Source: JADKIH01 sp031427625
GTDB taxonomy: Bacteria; Bacteroidota; Bacteroidia; AKYH767-A; 2013-40CM-41-45
NCBI GenBank assembly: GCA_031427625.1
Contig: JANPNV010000001.1
Location: 1 to 34,246 of the forward strand
Length of the DNA: 34,246 bases
Reading direction: 5' to 3'
The notes beneath the pieces are model-generated. The model was not told where the DNA came from, did not search any database, and saw only the letters and a program-made list of their open reading frames with translations. Below, piece after piece: positions 8,519 through 16,979 of the stretch; position 1 is the first letter of the stretch; each line of letters opens with the position of its first letter. The translations under genes and the position numbers were made by a program.

Positions 8519-9564
8519 TGGACGGAGTATCAGTCGTAATATGCTGCTTCAACAGCGAAAAAAGAATACGAGAAACACTTGAGTGTATTCAGTCGCAGAT
8601 TTTTAAACGCGCAATACCTTGGGAAGTAATCATTGTGGATAATATTTCATCCGATAATACAAAGAAAATCGTTGACGAAACATGGAAGAAGAATCCAGTC
8701 ACACAACTTAGGATTTTTGACGAGTCGATTCAAGGTCAAACATATGCAAGAAAAAAAGGGGTAGATAATTCACATTATGACTTTGTTTCATTCGTTGATG
8801 ACGATAACAGGGTTGATAGTCATTGGGTAGAGAATGTTTATCTTGCACTTACAAATCATCCTGATTGCGCTGCATGTAATGGCATGTCAACTGCATCATT
8901 CGAAACAGTAGAACCATGGTGGTTTAAACATTTCGCGTTAAACTTTGCAGTTGGCAAGCAAGGTGATCAATCAGGATACGTGCCGGTTGAACGGGGTTTT
9001 CTATTTGGCGCCGGACTTTCAGTAAGAAAAAGCAGTTTGCTCGATTTATATGAAAGAGATTATCCCGCCATTCAATCCGGACGACTTATAAACGATATGC
9101 GCGGTGGTGGTGAAGACAGCGAATTGTGTTTTTGCTTTCTTCTGTGCGGATACAAATTGTACTATGATGAAAAAATTAAATTCAGTCATTATATGCCGGC
9201 ATCACGGATGAATGAGACTGGTCTAAAAAGAATTCAGACTTCGCTTGGGAGAGACGAAGTAGTACTTTCTATGTATCGTTCGATGCTGAATCCCGGATTC
9301 AATCCAAAGAAAAAATGGTGGCTCGAATATCTGGCTTATTTAAAATATTATTTGCGCTTCCTCACAGGAGCTATATCGCTCAACCATGAAAAACAGTTTC
9401 TGTTCAGCATTAAAAATGTATATCACATTTCTTATCTTAATGAACTAATACACCTACGTCAAAAATATGAACTCTATCAATCAAGAATAAAGGCATTTAC
9501 ATTAAAGAATAAAAAAAGCAGTTTATCAAAAACTTCGGTAACTAAGACTCAAAATGCCCTATGA
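8518..9564 (+). CDS. Glycosyltransferase family 2 (GT-A fold)
   Basis: A 348-residue inverting family 2 glycosyltransferase. The N-terminal strand SVVICCFN leads to VDN-x-SSDNT near 40-48. The metal/nucleotide-binding acidic cluster is VDDDNRVD near 93-100, and the acceptor-site acidic motif GGGEDSEL follows near residue 198. Past residue 260 there is an amphipathic, moderately hydrophobic segment (YLAYLKYYLRFLTG) but no clear transmembrane helix. It is probably a peripheral membrane enzyme adding one residue to the lipid-linked chain. The start overlaps the previous stop by one base, and the stop overlaps the sulfotransferase start by four (ATGA). The donor sugar cannot be told from the sequence. 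Confidence 0.88.
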   Translation: MDGVSVVICCFNSEKRIRETLECIQSQIFKRAIPWEVIIVDNISSDNTKKIVDETWKKNPVTQLRIFDESIQGQTYARKKGVDNSHYDFVSFVDDDNRVDSHWVENVYLALTNHPDCAACNGMSTASFETVEPWWFKHFALNFAVGKQGDQSGYVPVERGFLFGAGLSVRKSSLLDLYERDYPAIQSGRLINDMRGGGEDSELCFCFLLCGYKLYYDEKIKFSHYMPASRMNETGLKRIQTSLGRDEVVLSMYRSMLNPGFNPKKKWWLEYLAYLKYYLRFLTGAISLNHEKQFLFSIKNVYHISYLNELIHLRQKYELYQSRIKAFTLKNKKSSLSKTSVTKTQNAL

Positions 9565-10193
9565 TATTATCCCATTCTAAGAAATTTATATTTATTCATA
9601 TCTATAAAGTTGCTGGAATAAGCATCAGAAAGGTTCTGCAACCTTATGACAACCTAAGCTCCAAAGACTTCCCATGGTATATGAATTTAAAATTTGATAT
9701 AGGACAGAGATATCAGCTTTTCTCTGATTGGGCAATAAATCATATTCGTGCCAAGGAACTTCAGAAACATTTACCGGTCGAAATTTTCAATAATTATTTT
9801 AAATTCTGTTTTGTAAGAAATCCATGGGACTGGCAAGTATCGTTATATCACTTTATGCTTCAGTATAAAGACCACCCTCAGCATAATCTGATAAGTAACA
9901 TGAAGACATTTGATGAATACATTGAATGGCGGATAAATAATGATTTTGAACTTCAAAAGAATTTTATCTACAATGATAATGATGAAATTCTTGTAGATTA
10001 TGTAGGAAGATTTGAAAGCTTACAGGAAGACTTCGATGAGATATGTCTTCGACTTGAGATTCCTACTGTAGAATTGCCATTTGCCAACAGAAGTAATCAT
10101 AAACACTATAAAGAATACTATAATAAGTACACAATAAACCTTGTTGCCGAAGCATTTAAAGACGATATTGAGCTTTTGCATTATGATTTTTAG
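9561..10193 (+). CDS. Sulfotransferase family protein
   Basis: A 210-residue protein resembling the carbohydrate sulfotransferase group (Sulfotransfer_2-like), which moves sulfate from PAPS to sugar hydroxyls. The 5'-phosphosulfate loop equivalent is FIHIYKVAGISI at 11-22; the usual K-T/V-A/G-G-T/S pattern is recognisable with Ile in place of Thr. The 3'-phosphate binding strand is FCFVRNPWDWQVSLYHF at 82-98, with the conserved Arg-Asn-Pro-W/F. No signal peptide or membrane segment is visible, so it would act in the cytoplasm before export. It sits between two glycosyltransferase genes with an ATGA overlap. Parts of the gene are very AT-rich (15 G/C of 60 bases at both 9781-9840 and 9961-10020), so recent acquisition is possible. 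Other sulfuryl acceptors cannot be excluded. Confidence 0.82.
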   Translation: MILSHSKKFIFIHIYKVAGISIRKVLQPYDNLSSKDFPWYMNLKFDIGQRYQLFSDWAINHIRAKELQKHLPVEIFNNYFKFCFVRNPWDWQVSLYHFMLQYKDHPQHNLISNMKTFDEYIEWRINNDFELQKNFIYNDNDEILVDYVGRFESLQEDFDEICLRLEIPTVELPFANRSNHKHYKEYYNKYTINLVAEAFKDDIELLHYDF

Positions 10194-10208
10194 AACTGAA
10201 AACAATTT

Positions 10209-12188
10209 ATGAATTCATCAAATAAAATATATACATCTTGTCTCCTTTGCGGTAGCAAAACGCTAAGGAATTTTTTTGGTGATGAACATTTTCTCGTTCA
10301 ATGCAAAAACTGCTTACTGACATTCAGTAAGATTGAACCAGATGATGAAGAATTAAAAAATTTCTATTATGATTATCCTTCTTATGAAGAGTTATCTAGT
10401 GTAACACTAAAAAGGTATAATGACATACTTGACAGGCTTGAAACGTTCAGAAATACAAATAATCTTCTTGAAACAGGTTGCGGCTATGGATACTTCCTTG
10501 AGGAAGCAAAAAAAAGAAACTGGAATGTATATGGAACTGAACTTTCTGTTAAAGCGATAGAAAAATGCAGGGGAAAGAATATTTATGTAAGTGATAATTT
10601 AAATGAATTTGAGAAAAAATCAATTCAATTCGATGCAATTGTTTCATTGGAAGTTATTGAACATTTAAAAAACCCCGTCAAAGAAATTGCTGAATATGCA
10701 AAAATACTCAGGCCTGAAGGTGCGCTATATTTCACAACTCCAAATTTCAATTCATTCTCACGACGGCTGTTAAACAAGAAATGGAACGTCATTATTTACC
10801 CTGAACACCTATACTATTTCACTGTCAATACACTGAACCGATTGATGGAGGGGAATAATTTCAAAGTATTGACTTACCAAACTTCTGGCTTTAGTCCAGC
10901 CCGCCTAATATTCACTATGCGTAGTAATAATTCGCATGGGTATGCTAACTCAGACTATGATTACAACGAAAAAGACCGTCAGGTAAGAGATTCCATAGAA
11001 AAAAATATCTTTCTCCGATATACAAAAAATCTTATTAACGGTTTGCTAACCTTGCTTAAGGCCGGAGACTCGCTTAAAATACTTTATATTAAACAAGCTG
11101 TTCCACAGAAAGCGCCTGTTGTAAATGGTCGTCCAACTGAATTTGAAAAAATCACTATTCATCATAAGCGGGAAGAACCGTTATTAAAAATCTCTGTTAC
11201 TGTTCCTTCCTATAATCAGGGAAAATATCTGGAAGAAACAATACTCTCTGTTTTGGAGCAGGACTATTCGAATCTTGAACTATTCGTAATGGATGGAGGA
11301 AGCAACGATGAGTCTTTAAATATTATTAATAAGTATAAAAAAAATCTGACTGGGTGGATAAGCGAAAAAGATTCTGGTCAGAGCGATGCAATCAATAAAG
11401 GTTTTAAAAAATCGACCGGAGATATAGTATCCTGGCTTTGCAGCGATGATTTGTATACTCCGTATGCTTTGAAAAAAGTTCATGAAATATTTTCGTCACT
11501 TCCTACATCGACAGGTGTCGTACATGGGAATTCTGAAATATTCAAGGGAGAACAAATTCTGAGGTATGATAAAGGTTATGAAAAATGGACGATTGAAAGA
11601 CAATTGGCAGGGATGGCATTTCCGCAACCTTCCTCCTTCATCAGAAGATCAGCTTTTGAACAAACCGGACTACTGAACAATTCACTTCACTATGGAATGG
11701 ATTATGACCTTTTCAGCAGACTCACTATGATCTGTGATTTCCATTATGAAGACCATTTCTTCTCGAAGTACAGACTTCACGGAGAAAGTAAATCGACAAT
11801 TGCCGAATCAAAATTCATTGAAGAATGGATCCTGATATTTAACAGCATTGTAGATGGACTAAATAATGAGGAATTAAAAAACTTTCTGGTTGTTACTAAA
11901 CTTAAAATTCCTGGCGACAACGAAATAATAAATTTCTACAAAGGAATTAAATCAGTTAAGAAATTTGACAATAAAAAAGTATTATTCTTTTTTCTCATCA
12001 ATGTAATACGCTACGATTATGCATCTGAACGATTTGCAAGGGTAAGAAAAATCGGAAGTTTTGTAAAAGAAAATTTCGGCGATAATCTTAAATCAGAACC
12101 AGATATTAACCGAATCCTAAACCGCTCTAATGTGCCTTCACTAATCCTGTTAATTGCCCGAAAATTTAAAAGATCATTGTCTAAATGA
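10209..12188 (+). CDS. Bifunctional protein: zinc-ribbon class I methyltransferase fused to GT2 glycosyltransferase
   Basis: A 659-residue two-enzyme fusion. The N-terminus has two CxxC pairs (Cys11/Cys14 and Cys32/Cys35) like the zinc-binding motif of sugar C-methyltransferases and related proteins. A SAM-binding domain follows, with motif I LETGCGYGYF at about 87-96 and the SLEVIEHL helix typical of Methyltransf_11/23. A linker of about 70 residues leads to a complete GT2 domain from about 325, with ISVTVPSYNQG, MDGGSNDES, the D-x-GQSDAINKG segment and acidic pair WLCSDD near 409-414. The reading frame is continuous and both domains keep their core motifs, so it is not a frameshift artefact. 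It could transfer a sugar and methylate the product in one protein, like a chain-capping enzyme. Start is 15 bases after the sulfotransferase. Confidence 0.88.
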   Translation: MNSSNKIYTSCLLCGSKTLRNFFGDEHFLVQCKNCLLTFSKIEPDDEELKNFYYDYPSYEELSSVTLKRYNDILDRLETFRNTNNLLETGCGYGYFLEEAKKRNWNVYGTELSVKAIEKCRGKNIYVSDNLNEFEKKSIQFDAIVSLEVIEHLKNPVKEIAEYAKILRPEGALYFTTPNFNSFSRRLLNKKWNVIIYPEHLYYFTVNTLNRLMEGNNFKVLTYQTSGFSPARLIFTMRSNNSHGYANSDYDYNEKDRQVRDSIEKNIFLRYTKNLINGLLTLLKAGDSLKILYIKQAVPQKAPVVNGRPTEFEKITIHHKREEPLLKISVTVPSYNQGKYLEETILSVLEQDYSNLELFVMDGGSNDESLNIINKYKKNLTGWISEKDSGQSDAINKGFKKSTGDIVSWLCSDDLYTPYALKKVHEIFSSLPTSTGVVHGNSEIFKGEQILRYDKGYEKWTIERQLAGMAFPQPSSFIRRSAFEQTGLLNNSLHYGMDYDLFSRLTMICDFHYEDHFFSKYRLHGESKSTIAESKFIEEWILIFNSIVDGLNNEELKNFLVVTKLKIPGDNEIINFYKGIKSVKKFDNKKVLFFFLINVIRYDYASERFARVRKIGSFVKENFGDNLKSEPDINRILNRSNVPSLILLIARKFKRSLSK

Positions 12189-13324
12189 TGAGAATTGCAT
12201 TCGTCATATCGCACATAAATACCTCTACACAATGGGTTTGGTTTTCTGAAGAATTACAGAAACGGAAGATTCCTTTCATGCTTATTATCATAAATGATTC
12301 TACTCCTCTGCTCTATGAAGATCTGAAAAAGAAAAATGTAGATGTACACTACCTGCCTCATAAAAACAAATTATCCTTTTTTATAAATCTTTTTAAAACA
12401 CTTAAATTATTTCGTCAGTTTAAGCCAGATTTGGTACATACAGAAATGCCTTATGGAAACGTTATAGGTCTGACAGCGGCAGTTATTGCCAAAATAAAAA
12501 TGAGAATCACAACTTGCGAGAATACAACATGGTTTTCCGATTTTAACAGCATAAAACAAGAAGCTATTGATAGGTATACTTACTTTTTATCAAAAAAAAT
12601 AATAGCTCTTACACATGAATCGTATGAATTCCTGAATCAACATTTTAAAATATCACCAAAACTTCTAAGTATAATCCATCACTCACTTAAAACCTCCGAT
12701 TATCTGGAACTCACCGATGAAGAAATAGATGAGTTTCGTGCTAAATTGGAAATCCCGAAAGACATTTTTGTAATTGGTATGGTTGCTCGTTTTGAATTCT
12801 GGAAAGGGCACATATATGCCATAGAGGCAATGGAAAAAATTTCGAAAGAATTTCCTCACGTAAAGCTTCTAATTTTTGGAAGCAAAGGAGAGAGTTACGA
12901 AAATTTAATGAAGCAGATAAAAAAACGCAAACTTGAAGATGTCATAATCTACAAAGGATTTATTCATAATAATATCGCACTCTTTCGTCTGTTTGATATT
13001 CACCTTCATATCCCTATTAAATTAAAGAGTGAAACATTTGGGATCAATATCATGGAAGGAATGGTTTCCGGATGTGCCCAGGTGCTCACGCTTTCCGGTA
13101 TAAGCACGTTTACAGCACGCGATGGGAAAAACTGTATTGTAGTTCCCTATCAGTCATCTCAGGCTGTTTACGAAGCGCTTAGACTTCTTATTTCAGATGA
13201 CGATTTACGTCTTCGTCTTGGCAACCAGGCAAGAGAAGATGCTATTAAACATTTTCGTTATGAAGAAAAAGTGGATCTCCACTTAAAACTATATGAAGAT
13301 CTGAAAAAAGAATTGAAAGCATGA
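12185..13324 (+). CDS. Glycosyltransferase, GT4 family
   Basis: A 379-residue GT-B retaining glycosyltransferase. The N-terminal domain begins with the RIAFVISHIN strand and has FKPDLVHTEMPYGNVIG near residue 79-95, usual for GT4 acceptor domains. The C-terminal domain starts at GMVARFEFWKGH, continues with VKLLIFGSKG, and contains a perfect EX7E (E-TFGINIM-E) near 283-291, where the nucleotide sugar binds. No membrane helix is present. The ATG at 12185 overlaps the preceding TGA as ATGA; the very next codon at 12188 is also ATG and could be the start instead. It belongs to the glycan operon and adds one sugar to the growing chain; specificity is not predictable. Confidence 0.88.
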   Translation: MMRIAFVISHINTSTQWVWFSEELQKRKIPFMLIIINDSTPLLYEDLKKKNVDVHYLPHKNKLSFFINLFKTLKLFRQFKPDLVHTEMPYGNVIGLTAAVIAKIKMRITTCENTTWFSDFNSIKQEAIDRYTYFLSKKIIALTHESYEFLNQHFKISPKLLSIIHHSLKTSDYLELTDEEIDEFRAKLEIPKDIFVIGMVARFEFWKGHIYAIEAMEKISKEFPHVKLLIFGSKGESYENLMKQIKKRKLEDVIIYKGFIHNNIALFRLFDIHLHIPIKLKSETFGINIMEGMVSGCAQVLTLSGISTFTARDGKNCIVVPYQSSQAVYEALRLLISDDDLRLRLGNQAREDAIKHFRYEEKVDLHLKLYEDLKKELKA

Positions 13325-14226
13325 AGGATAAGCCCTTTTTTTCGATTGTAATTCCTACATATAACAGAGCAGCAATCTTAAAAAACACTCTTACAACTAT
13401 TTCCAATCAAACTTTTACCGATTTTGAAATAATTGTTGTAGATGATGGCAGCAACGACAATACTCAATCCGTTCTCTATGCATTAGCCAATATTGATCCG
13501 CGAATAAAAACAATTAGACAGGAAAATAAAGAACGTGGAGCTGCTAGAAATAATGGTTTCCAAAAAGCAGTCGGTGAGTATGTTGTTTTTTTCGACTCCG
13601 ACGATATTATGCACATTAATCATCTGGATACTTTGCATAAGAATATTCTCAAAGAAAATTACCCGCTATTTATTGCAACCAAATTTGATTTCATCAACGA
13701 ATCCGGGAAACACAGGTCCTCTGATATAAATTTGCTTAACTCCGGTTATTACGATTACCAACTGTTTTTAAATGGTAATCCGTTGGCCTGCAACGCATGT
13801 GTAAAAAAAGACAATCCTACCCTCCATCCTTTCGAAGAAAATAGAAAATACTCGATTAAGGAAGACTGGATGTTTTTGATTCAGAATCTTAAGTCACATC
13901 AACTTTATATAATTGATTCAGTTACGATAAGCATGTTCGATCACCAGAATCGGTCTATGCGCTCAGATAATAATCTGATAATAGAACGTACTATACTTGC
14001 CCTAGACTGGATCATGGAAAAACTGATACTGACAGCAAATGAAAAAAGAATCCTTACCGCACATGTAAACTACTTCTGCGCCATCCATTCATATCTTGAC
14101 GACAAAAGAAAGAAAGGAATACGGTTCATTTTATCTGCAATAAAAAATGGTGGAATAAAATTAAAATATATTTCACTTTTTGCTAAATTAATTGTCGGAC
14201 GAAAATTAATACAGCGGAATAAATGA
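13321..14226 (+). CDS. Glycosyltransferase family 2 (GT-A fold)
   Basis: A 301-residue GT2 enzyme with a textbook N-terminal half: FSIVIPTYNRA at 7-17, IIVVDDGSNDNT at 37-48, ERGAARNNG at 71-79, and the metal-binding FFDSDD at 90-95. The C-terminal third is less conserved and ends in a weakly hydrophobic, basic tail (SLFAKLIVGRKL) that may touch the membrane. It overlaps the previous gene as ATGA and the following gene likewise, so all three are probably translationally coupled. It adds one sugar to the lipid-linked glycan; the donor is unknown. Confidence 0.89.
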   Translation: MKDKPFFSIVIPTYNRAAILKNTLTTISNQTFTDFEIIVVDDGSNDNTQSVLYALANIDPRIKTIRQENKERGAARNNGFQKAVGEYVVFFDSDDIMHINHLDTLHKNILKENYPLFIATKFDFINESGKHRSSDINLLNSGYYDYQLFLNGNPLACNACVKKDNPTLHPFEENRKYSIKEDWMFLIQNLKSHQLYIIDSVTISMFDHQNRSMRSDNNLIIERTILALDWIMEKLILTANEKRILTAHVNYFCAIHSYLDDKRKKGIRFILSAIKNGGIKLKYISLFAKLIVGRKLIQRNK

Positions 14227-15446
14227 GCTGCAAAAAAAATATTCTTGTACTAACACAGTGGAGTTATAAGGATGCTTTGATACAAGCATATACATTGCCT
14301 TATGTGAAAATTATTGCAAAGTATTTGCCTAAAGGAAGCAAAATATACCTGGTCACATTCGAACAGAAGAGTCATAAAATACAAAAGAGTGAATTAAAGG
14401 ACATAAAATATGAACTTAAGGAAAATGGAATCCACCTGTTAAATTTCAGTTATTCAACATTCGGTATTATAAGTTTGATTAAATATTCGCTTGCATTCTT
14501 CTCACTTCTCTTTGTCATATTTACAAAAAAAATTAAATTCATTCATGCCTGGTGTACACCTGCCGGTGCTCTTGGATATGCTTTGAGTATATTTACTGGC
14601 AAACCTCTCATAATAGATAGTTATGAGCCGCATGCTGAAGCAATGGTGGAAAACAAAACGTGGAATAAAAATAGTTTCAAATACCGGCTTCTCTTTTATT
14701 TTGAAAAAAAGCAAAGTCAACGAGCAAAAATTATAATCACTACAACAGAAGGAATGAAAGATTATGCGCTGAAGAAATACGGTGTTGATCTCGATAATTT
14801 TTATGTAAAACCTGCTTGTACAGACCTGGAAATCTTCAGCCTTAGTAAAAAGAAAGACAAAAATCTGTCGGCAGAGCTTCAAACTATCAATAAAATCGTC
14901 TGCATATATGCCGGAAAATTCGGAGGAATTTATTTATCAAAAGAGGTATTTGATTTTTTTCGTGAATCAGAAAAAAAATGGGGTGATAAATTCAGAGCCC
15001 TTCTGCTCACGCCAACTCCAAAGGAAGAACTGAATAAGTTAGCGAAAGACAGCGGTTTTGATCCTACTAAAATGATTGTGCGATTTGTTGATCACAAAGA
15101 TATAAGTCGATATATGGGACTTGGGGATTTCGCCATAACACCTGTAAAACCGATACCGACAAAAAAATATTGTACTCCTATTAAAGACGGCGAATATTGG
15201 GGTCTTGGCTTACCTGTTGTGATTACAGCAGGAATATCGGATGATTCTGAAATCATAGAGAAATTCAACGCAGGAGCTGTTATAAAAGAACTCACGACAT
15301 CTGGTTATAAAAATGCAATTGATAAAATTGAATTGCTTTTGAATGATGCAACCACTGCTTTACGCATTCACAATATTGCAGAAAAATACAGAAGCTTTGA
15401 GATTGCAGATAAAATCTATAAGTCCATTTACGGAACTATTCATTAA
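14223..15446 (+). CDS. Glycosyltransferase, GT4-like (GT-B fold)
   Basis: A 407-residue GT-B glycosyltransferase and the last gene of the operon. The N-terminal domain has the KFIHAWCTPAGALGYALS segment near 102-120 and LIIDSYEPHAEAMVE, reminiscent of GT4 acceptor domains. The C-terminal domain contains CIYAGKFGGIYL, the FVDHKDISRYM linker, GDFAITPVKPIPTKKYCTPIK and YWGLGLPVVI near 325-334. A classic EX7E is not obvious, so the assignment rests on overall domain pattern. The start overlaps the GT2 stop as ATGA. Its last 11 bases overlap the end of the convergent membrane-protein gene. No terminator hairpin is visible at the junction. Confidence 0.82.
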   Translation: MSCKKNILVLTQWSYKDALIQAYTLPYVKIIAKYLPKGSKIYLVTFEQKSHKIQKSELKDIKYELKENGIHLLNFSYSTFGIISLIKYSLAFFSLLFVIFTKKIKFIHAWCTPAGALGYALSIFTGKPLIIDSYEPHAEAMVENKTWNKNSFKYRLLFYFEKKQSQRAKIIITTTEGMKDYALKKYGVDLDNFYVKPACTDLEIFSLSKKKDKNLSAELQTINKIVCIYAGKFGGIYLSKEVFDFFRESEKKWGDKFRALLLTPTPKEELNKLAKDSGFDPTKMIVRFVDHKDISRYMGLGDFAITPVKPIPTKKYCTPIKDGEYWGLGLPVVITAGISDDSEIIEKFNAGAVIKELTTSGYKNAIDKIELLLNDATTALRIHNIAEKYRSFEIADKIYKSIYGTIH

Positions 15447-16788
15447 TAATATTTTTTACTTCGTCCTCTTTTTTTAGTTCTTTATAGGTTGAAGATATAA
15501 TTATCAGACTGACAAGAAAGAATGGAATTGCTGGGATTTTATACCTGACAAGACTTCCGAAATTGGAAGTTGACAGTCCGACGGAAAATGAAAAGAAGAT
15601 ACTAAAGTACACTGTAAAAAACAGGATCCTGTGTCTGAACATCAGCCGGAAGAGGTTATAAACTCTTAGTTTAATGACCAAATAAATGGTAAACATCATC
15701 ATTATAAAATTTTCAATTCCTGACATGAGCATGGCGGCGTTATATGTTTCCCATATATATGGCCTGAAGAGTGCAGCGTTAATTGCTGCAGGCATTTTCG
15801 AAAGGATGCCGGCTACAGTTGGATCAAATGACCCTATATCAAATGAAGAACCCTGGTAATAATCGCTCTTAAGATCATTCTGTGATATTGCTGCCTTATC
15901 GATTACATTATCGATAGAATATTCACCAAGAACATTGCTCATCAGATTAAGCATGACATATCCACATAAAAGCGAAACGATGATTAAAAACGGAGTTGTC
16001 AGAGACTGAACAAGATTATTTTTTACACGAAAAATCTGTATACCGCCGTACCATAAAATACTTCCAGGAAGTAATGCAAAGAAAATATAAGGTTTAATCC
16101 AAATAAGGAATGTTGAACTTATGATTAGAAATAAAATATTGGTTCCATAATCCTTCTTTTTAGTTAAGATAATACTGTACGATGACGCGAAAAGACAAAC
16201 AGATGAAAATGTAATTGTATCTTTTAAGAGTCCGGATCCCCAAAAGAAAACAGAAGGAACAAATAAAAGGGCGATTGCAAATTCCTTTGAAAGTTTAGGG
16301 AATTCGCCCAAGAGAACCTGATATAGCCGCCAGATAGGATAGTAAGATATCCATGCTATTAGAATTGTCATCCCGATAAAACTTTTAAAGGAAATGAGGC
16401 ATAATACCCAACACAACTTTACTACAGCAAGAGCATGAGGATCGCTGAAGTAATACATATATCCTGTATTGGAATCGAGTGCATACCAGGTTTCAGGATG
16501 CGGGCCGATTATAAGGTCTAACAAATCAGCTGGTGATTTGAATAGCATATTTACATAGACTACACAATCGTTGTAATAGTTGAGGGTATCACCGCCTCCG
16601 TAGTAAAATACATAAACCAGACAAACTGAAATACCACCAATAATTTTAACCCAAAGCCCCCAGATAAAATATTTATAGCTTGGATTAGATTCAATCCGTT
16701 GAAGCTGTATTTTTTTCGCAATAAGGTAAATGATAATAATAAATATTGGCGGAATAATAAAATCAACAAGTGATATTAATTCGAGCAT
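15436..16788 (-). CDS. Polytopic membrane protein, possible polysaccharide polymerase-like (EpsG/Wzy-like)
   Basis: A 450-residue protein with about ten hydrophobic segments. It starts with a strong helix at 8-24, then a cytoplasmic basic loop, a helix at 44-62, and the distinctive YYGGGDT motif near 62-70. FFWGSGLLKDT lies in the middle, and a long polar loop of about 60 residues follows near 285-345, before three C-terminal helices. Topology and loop resemble EpsG- or Wzy-type polymerases and some membrane glycosyltransferases, but I cannot assign a family with confidence. Its 3' end overlaps the glycosyltransferase gene by 11 bases tail to tail. A good Bacteroidota -7 element lies 18 bases ahead of its ATG. 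An ABC-dependent pathway needs no Wzy, so this protein may serve the second glycan region with the flippase. Confidence 0.75.
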   Translation of the reverse strand: MLELISLVDFIIPPIFIIIIYLIAKKIQLQRIESNPSYKYFIWGLWVKIIGGISVCLVYVFYYGGGDTLNYYNDCVVYVNMLFKSPADLLDLIIGPHPETWYALDSNTGYMYYFSDPHALAVVKLCWVLCLISFKSFIGMTILIAWISYYPIWRLYQVLLGEFPKLSKEFAIALLFVPSVFFWGSGLLKDTITFSSVCLFASSYSIILTKKKDYGTNILFLIISSTFLIWIKPYIFFALLPGSILWYGGIQIFRVKNNLVQSLTTPFLIIVSLLCGYVMLNLMSNVLGEYSIDNVIDKAAISQNDLKSDYYQGSSFDIGSFDPTVAGILSKMPAAINAALFRPYIWETYNAAMLMSGIENFIMMMFTIYLVIKLRVYNLFRLMFRHRILFFTVYFSIFFSFSVGLSTSNFGSLVRYKIPAIPFFLVSLIIISSTYKELKKEDEVKNIINE

Positions 16789-16806
16789 TCGGTTGGAGAC
16801 TTTTTA

Positions 16807-16838
16807 CAAAAATAACAAAGTATAGTTAAGAATTGCAA
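16807..16838 (-). promoter_or_regulatory. Candidate Bacteroidota promoter for the 450-residue membrane protein gene
   Basis: On the minus strand the sequence reads ATTG-like -33 (core TTG at 16836-16838), a 21-base spacer, then TATTTTTG at 16807-16814, a full match to the TAnnTTTG -7 consensus. The start ATG lies 18 bases downstream. The 190-base gap holding it separates the membrane-protein gene from rlmH on the same strand and otherwise shows no hairpin or gene. AT-rich DNA yields such matches by chance, so this is moderate evidence only. Confidence 0.45.
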
Positions 16839-16979
16839 TAGCTGATTAAAATGCTTCTTCAGCAGGACAAATAATAAACAAATCATCTCAAACATATTTA
16901 GAATTTTAAATCTTTTAATTTGGGAGTTTTTGTATAACACCAAATCTGATTTCAATATCAATTTGTTACTGAATAACTT

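Noticed and set aside
10209..12188. Frameshift or assembly fusion of two separate genes
   Set aside because: The frame is continuous with no internal stop, both domains keep their core motifs, and a plausible linker lies between them, so a true fusion is favoured.
14502..14882. Open frame of 126 codons on the minus strand
   Set aside because: It is fully antisense to a GT4-like gene and its Cys/Phe-rich translation looks like a shadow of AT-rich coding DNA.
16776..16961. Short open frame on the minus strand in the 16789-16979 gap
   Set aside because: It covers the candidate promoter, overlaps the start of the membrane-protein gene and shows no domain; chance in AT-rich DNA is the simpler reading.
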